Notes under the pieces: generated by a model
Databases searched by the model: none
The model's input: only the letters and a program-made list of their open reading frames with translations
What the model was told of the DNA's origin: nothing
Shown here: positions 46,839 through 55,608 of the stretch, piece by piece
Numbering within the stretch: the first letter of the stretch is position 1
Layout of the letters: each line of letters begins with the position of its first letter
Translations under genes and position numbers: made by a program
DNA from: Bauldia sp.
Lineage (GTDB): Bacteria > Pseudomonadota > Alphaproteobacteria > Rhizobiales > Kaistiaceae
Reading direction: 5' to 3'
Assembly (NCBI GenBank): GCA_026126065.1
Contig: JAHCJY010000004.1
Coordinates: forward strand, 62,001 to 126,000
Length of the DNA stretch: 64,000 nt

Positions 46839-47755
46839 CGTGGGAACTCTTCGCCGTCTTCATCGGCTCCTCGATCCGCTTCGCAATCCCGCTCCTGTTC
46901 GCCTCGGTGGGCGAACTCGTCAGCGAGCGCGGCGGCGTGCTCAACATGAGTCTCGAGGGCATGATGCTGACGGCGGCGTTCGTCGCCGCGGCGACCTCGC
47001 AGGCGTTCGGCGACCCGATGATGGGGCTCCTTTGCGGCGTGATCGCCGCCATGCTCGTCGCCCTCCTCCAGGCGTTCCTGTCGAACACGCTGCGCGCCAA
47101 CCAGATCGTCACCGGCATCGGCATCAACATCCTCGCCATCGGCGGCACGACGCTGGCGCTGCGCGAGATATTCGGCGCGCGGGCGAGCGTCGAGGTGTCC
47201 GGATTCGGCAAATGGAGCCCGCCCCTCTTAGGGGACATCCCGATCTTCGGTGGCCCGGTCTTCACCCAGGTCTGGCTGGCCTATCTCGCGATCGCGCTGG
47301 TTGCCGGCGTCTGGTTCGTCCTTCGCTACACGGCGATCGGCGTCGTCATCGCGGCCGTGGGCGAGGATCCGCAGGCGGCGCGCAAGGCGGGCATTTCGGT
47401 GGTGGCCGTGCGGTACGGCGTGGTCCTTTTCGCCGGCTTCACCTGCGGCCTTGGCGGCGCGTTCCTGTCGATCGGGGACCTCCAGACATTCACCGAGAAC
47501 ATGATCAACGGCGCCGGCTACATCGCCATCGCCGCCGTGATCTTCGGCAACTGGAAGCTCGGCCGGACAGTCGCAGCCTGCTTCGTCTTCGGCACCGCGA
47601 CGGCGCTCCAGTACCAGTTGCCGGCGATGGGCGTGAACGTGCCCAACGCCCTTCTGATCATGTCGCCCTACCTGCTGGCGCTGATCGCCGTGGCCGGCCT
47701 TGCCGGGCGGCAGCGCGCCCCCACCGCTCTCACCGTTCCCTATTGGGGACGCTAG
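46835..47755 (+). CDS. ABC transporter permease 2 (nucleoside type)
   Basis: A 306-residue partner permease with landmarks FASVGELVSERGGVLNMSLEGMM and RKAGISVVAVRYG. It completes the BMP-type importer. ATG 46835 overlaps the first permease stop. The oxygenase gene follows after 26 bases. Confidence 0.9.
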   Translation: MTWELFAVFIGSSIRFAIPLLFASVGELVSERGGVLNMSLEGMMLTAAFVAAATSQAFGDPMMGLLCGVIAAMLVALLQAFLSNTLRANQIVTGIGINILAIGGTTLALREIFGARASVEVSGFGKWSPPLLGDIPIFGGPVFTQVWLAYLAIALVAGVWFVLRYTAIGVVIAAVGEDPQAARKAGISVVAVRYGVVLFAGFTCGLGGAFLSIGDLQTFTENMINGAGYIAIAAVIFGNWKLGRTVAACFVFGTATALQYQLPAMGVNVPNALLIMSPYLLALIAVAGLAGRQRAPTALTVPYWGR

Positions 47756-47781
47756 ACCACGCCATCGTTCCGGAGCTCGCG

Positions 47782-49041
47782 ATGACCACAGCCTACGACG
47801 TTCTGCATCCGGACATCGTCTCCGTCCTCGACGGGCTCGATGCCTCGACCCGAGAGGTGAAGGAAGGCGCACGCGTTCTGCCCGCGGCTGCCTACGGCTC
47901 ACCGGTCTTCCACGACTTCGAGAAGCGCGCGGTGTGGCAGAGGTCCTGGTTGTGCGTCGGTCGCGTACAGCAGGTTCCGACGCCGGGAACCTTCCTCGCT
48001 GTCACCATCCTGGACGAGCCGCTGCTCATTGTCCGCGGCGACGACATGGGGATCCGGGCGATGTCGGCGCTCTGCCGCCATCGCGGACATGCCCTCCGCG
48101 AGAACTGCTCGGGCGAGACCCGCCGCTTCGTCTGCCCCTATCATCACTGGAGCTACACGCTGACCGGCGACCTGGTCGGCGCGCCAAGGATGGAGGACGC
48201 GGTCGAGATCAAGCGCCTTCGGGAGGAATCGCAGCTGCCGTTGATCCGCACCGAAATCTGGCACGGCTTCATCTTCATCAATTTCGACAGTGAGGCCAAG
48301 CCTCTGGCGCCCAGCCTCGTCAAGCTGGAGCCCTATCTCGCCGGCTACGATCTCGACACCATGGTGACGATCCCGCCGACCTTCGGACCGGACGTTCCGT
48401 GGAACTGGAAGCTTCTGCTCGAGAACTACATCGAGCCCTACCATACGGAATACGTCCATCCCGGGATCCACGACTTCGCGCCGTCGACCGGCGTCGAGTT
48501 CGACGGATGGAACGGCGACGAGGACAACGTCATCGTCCGCTATGTGCCGTTCCTCGAGCCGGACGGCGGCCTCACCGAGCGCGGCTGGGCGGCGCCGGCT
48601 TCCTTTCCGCCGATCGAGACGTTGTCGCCGAAGCAGCGCCATCGGGTCGGTTTCGGCATGCTCCCGCCGTCGATGAACATCATCTTCACGCCCGACATGC
48701 TCTGCTACGGGCTGATCTATCCCACCGGGCCGAAGAGCCTGACGGTCGGCGGCGGGCTCTTCACGCGTGGTGGCTGGTGCATGCCGAAATCGACCGTCGA
48801 CCTGCCCGATTTCGAGGACCGCGTCGCGCGGATGATGGAAGGCTCGCGCCAGCTCGGCGAGCAGGACACCAGCGTCAACATCGCCATGCAGCAGGCGAAA
48901 TCATCGGCCTTTGCGCCGCGTGGGCGGCTCGCGCCACTGGAGGAGACGCTTGCGCAGTTCAACCGCTGGCTTGCCGCCCGCTACCGAGCCGAGGCGGACC
49001 GGATGATCGACATGGCAGCGCAGCGCGTCGCCGCGGAGTAG
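47782..49041 (+). CDS. Rieske non-haem iron oxygenase, alpha subunit
   Basis: A 419-residue ring-hydroxylating or demethylating oxygenase. The Rieske cluster ligands are C98-x-H100 and C118-x2-H121 (CRHRGH, CPYHHW); the mononuclear iron site is in ENYIEPYHTEYVHPG with an acidic residue near the C-terminus. Family members include stachydrine/carnitine-type demethylases and aromatic dioxygenases; the branch cannot be fixed by eye. No reductase or ferredoxin gene follows. Its place after the importer suggests it attacks the imported compound. Confidence 0.9.
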   Translation: MTTAYDVLHPDIVSVLDGLDASTREVKEGARVLPAAAYGSPVFHDFEKRAVWQRSWLCVGRVQQVPTPGTFLAVTILDEPLLIVRGDDMGIRAMSALCRHRGHALRENCSGETRRFVCPYHHWSYTLTGDLVGAPRMEDAVEIKRLREESQLPLIRTEIWHGFIFINFDSEAKPLAPSLVKLEPYLAGYDLDTMVTIPPTFGPDVPWNWKLLLENYIEPYHTEYVHPGIHDFAPSTGVEFDGWNGDEDNVIVRYVPFLEPDGGLTERGWAAPASFPPIETLSPKQRHRVGFGMLPPSMNIIFTPDMLCYGLIYPTGPKSLTVGGGLFTRGGWCMPKSTVDLPDFEDRVARMMEGSRQLGEQDTSVNIAMQQAKSSAFAPRGRLAPLEETLAQFNRWLAARYRAEADRMIDMAAQRVAAE

Positions 49042-49130
49042 TGGCGGACTGGCAAGCATCGTCTAGATAGTCCAGCCGCCTCCGGCCGGTCTTCGTGCAG
49101 CTACAAGAGCCGTTCTTCCGGCTCCGGTCG

Positions 49131-50105
49131 ATGGTCTCCATGCGGTTCATTCCCGATCCATTCACGCTTGCGCTCCTCTTCGTGCTGGTGCTGGGCGCGG
49201 TGCTGCCCGCGTCGGGCGGCTTTGCCGACGGCCTCGGCACGGTCGCCGACATCGCGATCGGCCTCGTGTTCTTCCTGCATGGCGCCAGGCTGCAGCGGCA
49301 GGTCGTCATCGCCGGCATCAGGCACTGGCGGCTTCACGCCTTCATCCTCGCCACGACGTTCCTCGTCTTCCCGGTCGCCGGCCTCCTCCTCACCGGCGTG
49401 CTGCCCTCCTCGGTTGCCCCTGCGCTGGTCACCGGGCTCGTGTTCATGTGCCTCCTGCCGTCGACGGTGCAGTCGTCGATCGCGTTCACCTCCGTCGCCG
49501 GCGGCAATGTGGTCGTGGCAGTGTGCGCGGCGACGGCGTCCAACCTCCTCGGCATGTTCCTCACGCCGTTCGCCGTGGGCCTGATCCTCCACACGAGCGG
49601 AACCGGCCTGTCGCTGAACACGCTGGGCCCGATCCTCTTCCAGCTGCTCCTCCCGTTCATCGCGGGCCAGGTGCTTCAGCCCTGGGTGGGCGACTTCGTG
49701 CGGAAGCAGAAGAAGCTGCTGTCGTTCGTCGACCGCGGCGCGATCCTGCTGGTCGTGTACCTTGCCTTCTCCGGCGCGGTGGTGGCGGGGCTGTGGGGCC
49801 AGCTCTCGATCGGCTCGCTGGCGATCCTGATCCTCGCCTGCTTCATCCTGCTCGCCGCGATCCTCGCCTTCACGACGTTCGGTTCGCGGCTCCTCGGCTT
49901 CAGCCGCGAGGACGAGATCGCGATCGTCTTCTGCGGCTCAATGAAGAGCCTCGTTTCCGGCATCCCGATCGCGAACGTCCTCTTCGCCGGGCCCGACCTC
50001 GGCTTCATCTTGCTGCCGGTGATGCTGTTCCACCAGATCCAGCTCATCAGTTCGGCGCTGATCGCGCGGCGCTACGCGGCGCAGCGGGTGCCGGCCAAGA
50101 CGTAG
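49131..50105 (+). CDS. SBF-like (bile acid:sodium symporter family) transporter
   Basis: About 324 residues with nine or ten helices of the SLC10/SBF-like family; the landmark RFIPDPFTLALLF near the N-terminus and the GSMKSLVSGIPIANVLF near the end. Substrate unknown. Start is uncertain: ATG 49131 or 49140, or GTG 49095; none has a strong ribosome site. Confidence 0.85.
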   Translation: MVSMRFIPDPFTLALLFVLVLGAVLPASGGFADGLGTVADIAIGLVFFLHGARLQRQVVIAGIRHWRLHAFILATTFLVFPVAGLLLTGVLPSSVAPALVTGLVFMCLLPSTVQSSIAFTSVAGGNVVVAVCAATASNLLGMFLTPFAVGLILHTSGTGLSLNTLGPILFQLLLPFIAGQVLQPWVGDFVRKQKKLLSFVDRGAILLVVYLAFSGAVVAGLWGQLSIGSLAILILACFILLAAILAFTTFGSRLLGFSREDEIAIVFCGSMKSLVSGIPIANVLFAGPDLGFILLPVMLFHQIQLISSALIARRYAAQRVPAKT

Positions 50106-50181
50106 GACTTCGTCGCCGCTTGCCTTTTGCCGGCTGGCGGCGGCAGCATGGCGGCCTTCGCAACTCGTCGAGTCAGACATC

Positions 50182-50421
50182 ATGGCCAAGCCGCCGGAAC
50201 GCCGCTTCATCCGTACCGATCCGCGCGAGCAGGCCGAGGCCGCGTTCCGCCAGGCGAGCACCAAGCCGCCGCTGCCGGCTGAACGGCCGTCTGGGCCGCC
50301 CAAGGCCAAGGAGCAGGTGACGCTCCGCATCGACCGCGACGTGCTCGAGTTCTTCCAGGAGGACGGCCCGGGCTGGCAGGACCGCATCAACGACGCGCTC
50401 CGGACGCTTGCCGGGAAGTAG
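50182..50421 (+). CDS. BrnA/DUF4415-like antitoxin-type protein
   Basis: A 79-residue protein with basic proline-rich N-terminus and a C-terminal ribbon-helix-helix-like segment VTLRIDRDVLEFFQEDGPGW that matches BrnA-type antitoxins. No toxin gene (BrnT type) is seen next to it: the preceding gene is a transporter and the following gene is RatA on the other strand. It may be an orphan regulator. Confidence 0.78.
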   Translation: MAKPPERRFIRTDPREQAEAAFRQASTKPPLPAERPSGPPKAKEQVTLRIDRDVLEFFQEDGPGWQDRINDALRTLAGK

Positions 50422-50424
50422 GTG

Positions 50425-50877
50425 TCAGGGCCGGCCGTAGACCTTGTCGGCGCGGGCTTCGAAGGCGTCGGTGAATTTCCGGAAGACGCGCTCGAACATC
50501 CCGCCGAGCAGGATGCCGAGCGTGCGCGAGCGGAATTCGTAGGAGATGCCGAAGCGAACAAGGGAGCGGTCAGCGCCTTCCGGTTCGAAGCGCCAGCTGT
50601 TCTCGAGTTTCCGGAACGGCGCATCGGCCGACGTAGCGATGATGGACAGGTCGGCGCGGTCGAGCACGACCCGGCTCATGAAGGACTCCCGCAGGAAGCC
50701 GTAGCTCACCGTCATGCGGGCGACGATGATCTCCCTGTCGCCTTCCATGCGCCGCTCGCGCACCACCATGCCGCTGCACATCGGGACGAATTGCGGGTAG
50801 GCCTCGATGTCCGCGACGAGGTCGAACATGTCCGTCGCGCCATGGGCGACCGACCGGGTCGTGCCGAACTGCGTCAA
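50425..50877 (-). CDS. RatA/COQ10-type START-domain protein (polyketide cyclase family)
   Basis: A 150-residue START-like lipid-binding protein; in other alphaproteobacteria it sits next to lipA, as here. Homologues bind ubiquinone or associate with ribosomes. The landmark [16 protein letters not shown] and the ending [10 protein letters not shown] are typical. The ATG overlaps the lipA stop. Confidence 0.9.
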   Translation of the reverse strand: MTQFGTTRSVAHGATDMFDLVADIEAYPQFVPMCSGMVVRERRMEGDREIIVARMTVSYGFLRESFMSRVVLDRADLSIIATSADAPFRKLENSWRFEPEGADRSLVRFGISYEFRSRTLGILLGGMFERVFRKFTDAFEARADKVYGRP

Positions 50878-51833
50878 GCGCCGGGGCGTGCCGCGCGTGC
50901 GGCTCTGAGGCGGGCAAAATCCTCGCCGGCGTGGTGCGACGAGCGGGTCAGCGGGCTCGCCGCGACCATGAGGAAGCCTTTCGCGTTGGCAATCGTCCGG
51001 AAGGAATCGAACTCAGCCGGCGCAAGGTAGCGGTCGATCGGATGATGCCGGCGCGTCGGCTGGAGATACTGGCCGATGGTGAGGAAGTCGACGTCGGCGG
51101 ACCGGAGGTCGTCCATGACCTGCAGGACCTCCATCCGCTCCTCGCCGAGCCCGACCATGATGCCCGACTTGGTGAACATGTCAGGCGCCAGCTCCTTCAC
51201 CTTCTGCAGCAGCCGGAGCGAGTGGAAGTATCGGGCGCCAGGACGGACCGTGAGATAGAGCGAGGGCACGGTCTCGAGGTTGTGGTTGAAGACGTCGGGC
51301 CGGGCCTCGACGACGACCTCGAGCGCGCCGTCCTTCCGCAGGAAGTCGGGCGTCAGGATCTCGATCGTGGTCGCGGGGCTCGCCGAGCGGATCGCGCGGA
51401 TGACGGCGGCGAAGTGGACCGCCCCGCCATCGGCGAGATCGTCGCGGTCGACCGAGGTGATCACGACATGGGCGAGACCGAGCTTTGCCACGGCATCGCC
51501 AATACGGGCGGGTTCATCGAGGTCGAGCGGGGCGGGAAGGCCGGTGCGGACATTGCAGAACGCACAGGCGCGCGTGCAGGTGTCGCCCATGACCATGAAG
51601 GTGGCATGGCGCTCGGACCAGCACTCGCCGATGTTCGGGCAGGCCGCTTCCTCGCAGACCGTGACGAGGCCGTGCTGGCGGACGATGTCGCGCGTCTCGC
51701 GGTAGACGGGCGAGCCGGGCGCCTTGACCCTGATCCAATCCGGCTTCCGCAGGAGCGGCGTCTCGGGCCGGTCTGCCTTCTCCGGATGGCGCGGGCGGTC
51801 GAGCGGCGCCGACCTGTCGAGGATTGTCACCAT
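50874..51833 (-). CDS. lipA: Lipoyl synthase
   Basis: Radical SAM enzyme that inserts two sulfurs into protein-bound octanoyl groups. Of 319 residues, the auxiliary cluster motif [12 protein letters not shown] and the radical SAM motif CTRACAFC are present, and the C-terminal RSSHHA closes the family pattern. ATG 51833 is chosen although the frame runs further upstream (to 51914), because residues there do not match the family. Confidence 0.96.
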   Translation of the reverse strand: MVTILDRSAPLDRPRHPEKADRPETPLLRKPDWIRVKAPGSPVYRETRDIVRQHGLVTVCEEAACPNIGECWSERHATFMVMGDTCTRACAFCNVRTGLPAPLDLDEPARIGDAVAKLGLAHVVITSVDRDDLADGGAVHFAAVIRAIRSASPATTIEILTPDFLRKDGALEVVVEARPDVFNHNLETVPSLYLTVRPGARYFHSLRLLQKVKELAPDMFTKSGIMVGLGEERMEVLQVMDDLRSADVDFLTIGQYLQPTRRHHPIDRYLAPAEFDSFRTIANAKGFLMVAASPLTRSSHHAGEDFARLRAARAARPGA

Positions 51834-51924
51834 GCCGATGAAGTGGCGGAACCCGGCCGCGCGGTCAATGCGGCGGTACGCCGGGGAGGCATGACGCCAG
51901 ACAATCCTGAGCAATCCCCAAGAC

Positions 51925-52009
51925 CGTCACCCCGGCGAGGGCCGGGGCCCATTGTGAGTCCGTGGGATCGGCTACCGCCCCATGGGTCCCGGCCTACGCC
52001 GGGATGACG
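51925..52009. repeat. Inverted repeat element (cgtcaccccggcg type)
   Basis: Arms at 51925-51952 and 51982-52009 are near reverse complements and belong to the same repeat theme as 45591-45697. It fills the gap between ssb and lipA and would form a strong hairpin, possibly a terminator for ssb. Confidence 0.8.
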
Positions 52010-52019
52010 ACTTGGATGG

Positions 52020-52517
52020 CTAGAACGGGATCTCGTCGTCGAGGTCGTGGGCGGCGGAGGCCGGGGCGGGCTGGCGCGTGGCGCCGGTGCGGGCGGACTG
52101 CATCGGCTTGGACTGGCCGTAATCGCCGCCGCCCTCGGAATAGTCCTCGCCGCCACCGGCGCCGGGACGGCCGTCGAGCATCGTCAGGACGGAGTTGAAG
52201 CCCTGCAGGACGACCTCGGTCGTGTAGCGCTCCTGGCCAGACTGATCTTCCCATTTCCGTGTCTGGAGAGAGCCTTCCAGGTAAACCTTCGAGCCCTTCT
52301 TGAGGTACTGTTCGGCGATCTTGGTGAGGCCTTCGGAGAAGATCACGACGCGGTGCCATTCGGTCCGCTCACGGCGCTCGCCGCTGGTCTTGTCGCGCCA
52401 GGTGTCCGTCGTCGCGAGGCGAAGATTGGCGATCGCCCGGCCGTCCTGCGTCCGCCGGATCTCCGGGTCGGCGCCGAGATTGCCGATGAGAATGACCTTG
52501 TTGACGCTGCCAGCCAT
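52020..52517 (-). CDS. ssb: Single-stranded DNA-binding protein
   Basis: A 165-residue SSB: OB-fold with [18 protein letters not shown] start, a glycine/glutamine-rich linker and the conserved acidic tip DDEIPF that recruits repair proteins. It is monocistronic, with a LexA box upstream. Confidence 0.97.
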   Translation of the reverse strand: MAGSVNKVILIGNLGADPEIRRTQDGRAIANLRLATTDTWRDKTSGERRERTEWHRVVIFSEGLTKIAEQYLKKGSKVYLEGSLQTRKWEDQSGQERYTTEVVLQGFNSVLTMLDGRPGAGGGEDYSEGGGDYGQSKPMQSARTGATRQPAPASAAHDLDDEIPF

Positions 52518-52648
52518 GGCACGATCCTGCGTTGGAGTGACGACCTCTCCCGTAAAGGGAGTGCCCTACCGCGGCGGACCCTACCGCTCCCGCCGAACTG
52601 AGTCGCGGTGAAACGGCTTTTCCACAGCGGCCCCGTTGCCGCCCCGGT

Positions 52649-52663
52649 GTTCTATGTTTGTTC
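52649..52663 (-). promoter_or_regulatory. LexA (SOS) box upstream of ssb
   Basis: GTTC-tatgttt-GTTC, the exact alphaproteobacterial LexA consensus GTTC-N7-GTTC, about 130 bases before the ssb start. ssb is a common SOS gene in this class. Confidence 0.8.
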
Positions 52664-52683
52664 TAGCATCCCGCGTGGCGGAG

Positions 52684-53373
52684 TCAAGGCTGGTCCGGCG
52701 GGTTGAGGGCGGCACTCTCGGCGATGGGTACCGGTGCCGGCGCAACCGCCTTGCGGCGCCGCTTCCGCCACTCCTGTTCGACGCGGCGGCGGTTCTTCAC
52801 GATCCGGCGCATCGTCCACCACCACAGGTGCCGGTAGCGGGCGTGGAGCCAGGTGCGGACCGGTCGCGGCAACAGCGTGAACAGGAACGGCGCGAGTTGT
52901 TTCAGGCCGTTGCCGGCGGCGGTGTGCGCGAGCCAGCGGATGGCGGTAAAGCCGAGCGTCGATTTCGCGAGGAACGGGACGAGCGCGAGAATCCACAGGA
53001 TGCTGCCGGAGAGAATCATTGCGGCGACGAATACGACCGCGAGGAGGAGACCCAGGAACGTCGTCAGCCAGACGGGGGCAACGCTCCAGCCCCACTTCAC
53101 CTTCGCCCATAAGCCGGCAACCCGCTGCCGGAAGCCGCGAAGCCAGCGCACGAATGCGATCCGCGCGCGACGCCGCAGGACCAGCGGAATGAGCGCCACG
53201 ACGATGATCGTCAGCACCCGCATGAGGCCGACCCGCCAGAAGATGCTGCGGACGAGCACCAGCGGCGCCAGCAGCAGCGCGTAGAGCGAATTCCCGCCCG
53301 CGAGGTATTCGAGCCCGACCGCGGCGAAGGCGACGAGGAGAACCGCGAAGGCGATCGTCCAGAAGCGCTGCAT
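52684..53373 (-). CDS. Membrane protein of unknown function
   Basis: A 229-residue protein with four or so helices (near 5-25, 28-45, 50-68 and 100-130) and a basic C-terminal half (WWWTMRRIVKNRRR and EWRKRRRK). I recognise no family. It lies between ssb and the VOC gene without clear linkage. Confidence 0.65.
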   Translation of the reverse strand: MQRFWTIAFAVLLVAFAAVGLEYLAGGNSLYALLLAPLVLVRSIFWRVGLMRVLTIIVVALIPLVLRRRARIAFVRWLRGFRQRVAGLWAKVKWGWSVAPVWLTTFLGLLLAVVFVAAMILSGSILWILALVPFLAKSTLGFTAIRWLAHTAAGNGLKQLAPFLFTLLPRPVRTWLHARYRHLWWWTMRRIVKNRRRVEQEWRKRRRKAVAPAPVPIAESAALNPPDQP

Positions 53374-53421
53374 CGTTGGCGACGACCGGTTTCGCCGGCC
53401 GGCGGGTCGACCTCCTTCTCG

Positions 53422-54348
53422 CTACTGGACCACGAGGCGAACGCGATTGCCCGCCGGGTCGACGGTTTCGATCGCGCCGCCCGGAAGCGGCGTCACTGGA
53501 GCGCCGGCTTTCTGGAGCCGGTCGACCACGGCTTCGAGATCGCCGGGCGATGGCAGCTCGATGCTGAAATGCCGGAGCCCCGCATGCCCGGCCGGCGCCT
53601 GCGGGGCGCCCTCCCCGTTCCAGGTGTTGAACGCCAGGATATGCGGCGGGTAGTCCAGCGTGACGTCCGCCATGCCGAAGCCGCGGCCGAGCATCTGGTA
53701 CTCGAAGCCGATGATCTCGGTGTAGAAGCGCATCGCCTCTTCGAGGGAGTTCACGTGGAGGTGGACGTGGCCGATGCGTGTCCCCGCGGGCAGCGGAACC
53801 ACGAGGGACTCGCCCTCCTTCAGCTCGGAGAACAGCGAGCCGAGATCGACCTGGCCGCGCCCGGAATGGCGGCGACCCTGCCGGTCGAGGCCGTAATAGT
53901 CGCCGCCGTCGGCGATCAGAACGCCGCGGTCGGGCGTCTCGAACGTCAGTTCGATGCCGTTGTTGTCCGCGTCCCACAGGTAGGTCGTCTCGGTGACGAG
54001 GTGGTCCGTCGGGGCGTTGCGGTATTTTGCCGAGAACATGCGGGCTGTGGCGAGCGCAAGGTCGCGCCGCGCCGGGACGTGGATGGCGACGTGGTAGAGG
54101 CCGCTCGTCCGCGCCTTCACGGGCAGTTTCGCATCCGGGTGAAGGACGATCAGCGGACGTTCACCGGCGCCCAGCACGACGTCCCTGTCGTCCTGCGACA
54201 GCACCGTCAGGCCGACGAGGTCGCGCCAGACCGGCAGCGCCTTCGCGGCATCGGTGACGCCAATATGGACCGGGCCGAGCCGAGTTGCCGACGGCACCAG
54301 CGCGGGCCTCGCGGGCGCCTCAGGGATCTGGCGAAAATGCTTCGACAT
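53422..54348 (-). CDS. VOC-family dioxygenase-like protein (CatE type)
   Basis: A 308-residue protein with two vicinal-oxygen-chelate repeats: LGPVHIGVTDAAKAL...GLYHVAIHVP and RIGHVHLHVNSLEEA...GLRHFSIELP. Histidine and glutamate metal ligands are placed as in catechol 2,3-dioxygenase-like CatE proteins of Bacillus. Substrate is unknown. ATG 54348 opens the fold directly. Confidence 0.85.
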   Translation of the reverse strand: MSKHFRQIPEAPARPALVPSATRLGPVHIGVTDAAKALPVWRDLVGLTVLSQDDRDVVLGAGERPLIVLHPDAKLPVKARTSGLYHVAIHVPARRDLALATARMFSAKYRNAPTDHLVTETTYLWDADNNGIELTFETPDRGVLIADGGDYYGLDRQGRRHSGRGQVDLGSLFSELKEGESLVVPLPAGTRIGHVHLHVNSLEEAMRFYTEIIGFEYQMLGRGFGMADVTLDYPPHILAFNTWNGEGAPQAPAGHAGLRHFSIELPSPGDLEAVVDRLQKAGAPVTPLPGGAIETVDPAGNRVRLVVQ

Positions 54349-54424
54349 CGCGGCGTCCTCGGCCCCGGGGGAAGCGGGCTCGAGAGAGATATAAGGGGCG
54401 GTTCGCCCTGGAGCGAGGGCGGCC

Positions 54425-55354
54425 TCAGCCGCAGCTCCGTCCCGTGGCGATCCCGGCGAAGAGCGCTTGCAGCGGGTTCGGGCGCCACGCGCGCGTGAGG
54501 AAGTCCTCATGGCTGGCCGAGACACCGAGGAAGGCCGTGCCGCCGGGCACGATCGGATCGCGCGCGTTGCCGCGCGTGGTCGGAATGCCGCGCGCCGCGA
54601 GCATTTCGATGAGCGCGACGTTGCCCGCGGCGGCGGACGCCGAATAGGCGCTGAAGAAGAATGCCGAGCGCTTTCGCGCGATCCAGTCGGCGAACAGCGA
54701 AACCTCGCCGTACACGGCGTCGAGGAGGATCGCGCCGCAGAGCCGTCCGTCGGCGCCGCCGCCCGTCAACGCGTAGGCGGCGGGCAGGTATCCGCCGCTG
54801 TACGCCACCAGGACAACCGGCAGCCGGTCGAAGCCCGCGGCGAGCGCGCGGTTGCCGAGGAGTACCGCCAGGTGATCGCTCGCCTCGGCGAGCCAGGCGG
54901 CGAAGGCTCCGGGCTGCCAGAAGCGGCCGGCCGACGAATCGAGGGCGTCGATCGCGAACTGCGGCGCGACCAGGACGGCATTGAGACCGGACGCCTGCAA
55001 CTGGCCCGCGACGTTCTGACGGCGAAGCACGTCGCTTTCGAGCGTCGCGTTGTTGCCGTGGAAGAACGCGACAACGACCGCCGGCCGGGCAGGATCGAAA
55101 CCGGCCGGGATGAACACCAGGCCGCGGCTGTCGGCGTAGGTCTCGTCCTCCCAGTACACGCCGCCGCGCGGGGCCGTATGGCCGCGCCGGCCGCCGCGCA
55201 CCACGTCGAGGAACGGCTCGCCGGTTTCGGGCACGATCCCATCGTAGGGGAACGGCGCGGTGGCGAAGGGCACGAGGGCGATGAGGGACTGGGAGAGCGG
55301 GGCCGCGGCAGCGAATTGCGGGACGAGGAGCGCTGCAAGCAGGGTAGCGAGCAA
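54425..55354 (-). CDS. Exported alpha/beta-hydrolase-like protein
   Basis: About 309 residues with a signal-like start (LLATLLAALLVPQFAAAA) and a hydrolase core: VVVAFFHGNNATLESDV and the nucleophile region VLVAYSGGYLPAAY, where a serine sits before GG. Catalytic Asp and His are not certain. TTG 55354 is the only in-frame start after the repeat element upstream; a longer frame runs through the repeat and is unlikely. Confidence 0.65.
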   Translation of the reverse strand: MLATLLAALLVPQFAAAAPLSQSLIALVPFATAPFPYDGIVPETGEPFLDVVRGGRRGHTAPRGGVYWEDETYADSRGLVFIPAGFDPARPAVVVAFFHGNNATLESDVLRRQNVAGQLQASGLNAVLVAPQFAIDALDSSAGRFWQPGAFAAWLAEASDHLAVLLGNRALAAGFDRLPVVLVAYSGGYLPAAYALTGGGADGRLCGAILLDAVYGEVSLFADWIARKRSAFFFSAYSASAAAGNVALIEMLAARGIPTTRGNARDPIVPGGTAFLGVSASHEDFLTRAWRPNPLQALFAGIATGRSCG

Positions 55355-55392
55355 ACGGCCGGCTACGCCCGCAACTCGCCACCACAGTGCCG

Positions 55393-55504
55393 CCGTCGTT
55401 CCGGCCGGAGCAAAGCGGAGAGCCGGAACCCTTTGTTCCAATGGCACGGCCGAGTCCCGGGAACAAAGGGTTCCGGGTTCCGCTACGCGGCCCCGGAACG
55501 ACGG
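55393..55504. repeat. Nested inverted repeat element
   Basis: An inner pair, ccggaaccctttgttcc (55423-55439) and its perfect reverse complement (55460-55476), is nested in an outer pair ccgtcgttccgg / ccggaacgacgg at the ends. It forms a long hairpin between the hydrolase and the spermidine-synthase-like gene. Confidence 0.85.
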
Positions 55505-55608
55505 GGGATAGTTGACGCCAAGCACATCGGCCGATGTCGAACGCTTCGTCTCCTCGCCGTCGTACTCGTGACGGGGCGTGAAAGCGAGCAGTTGAACGTT
55601 CTCCACTC

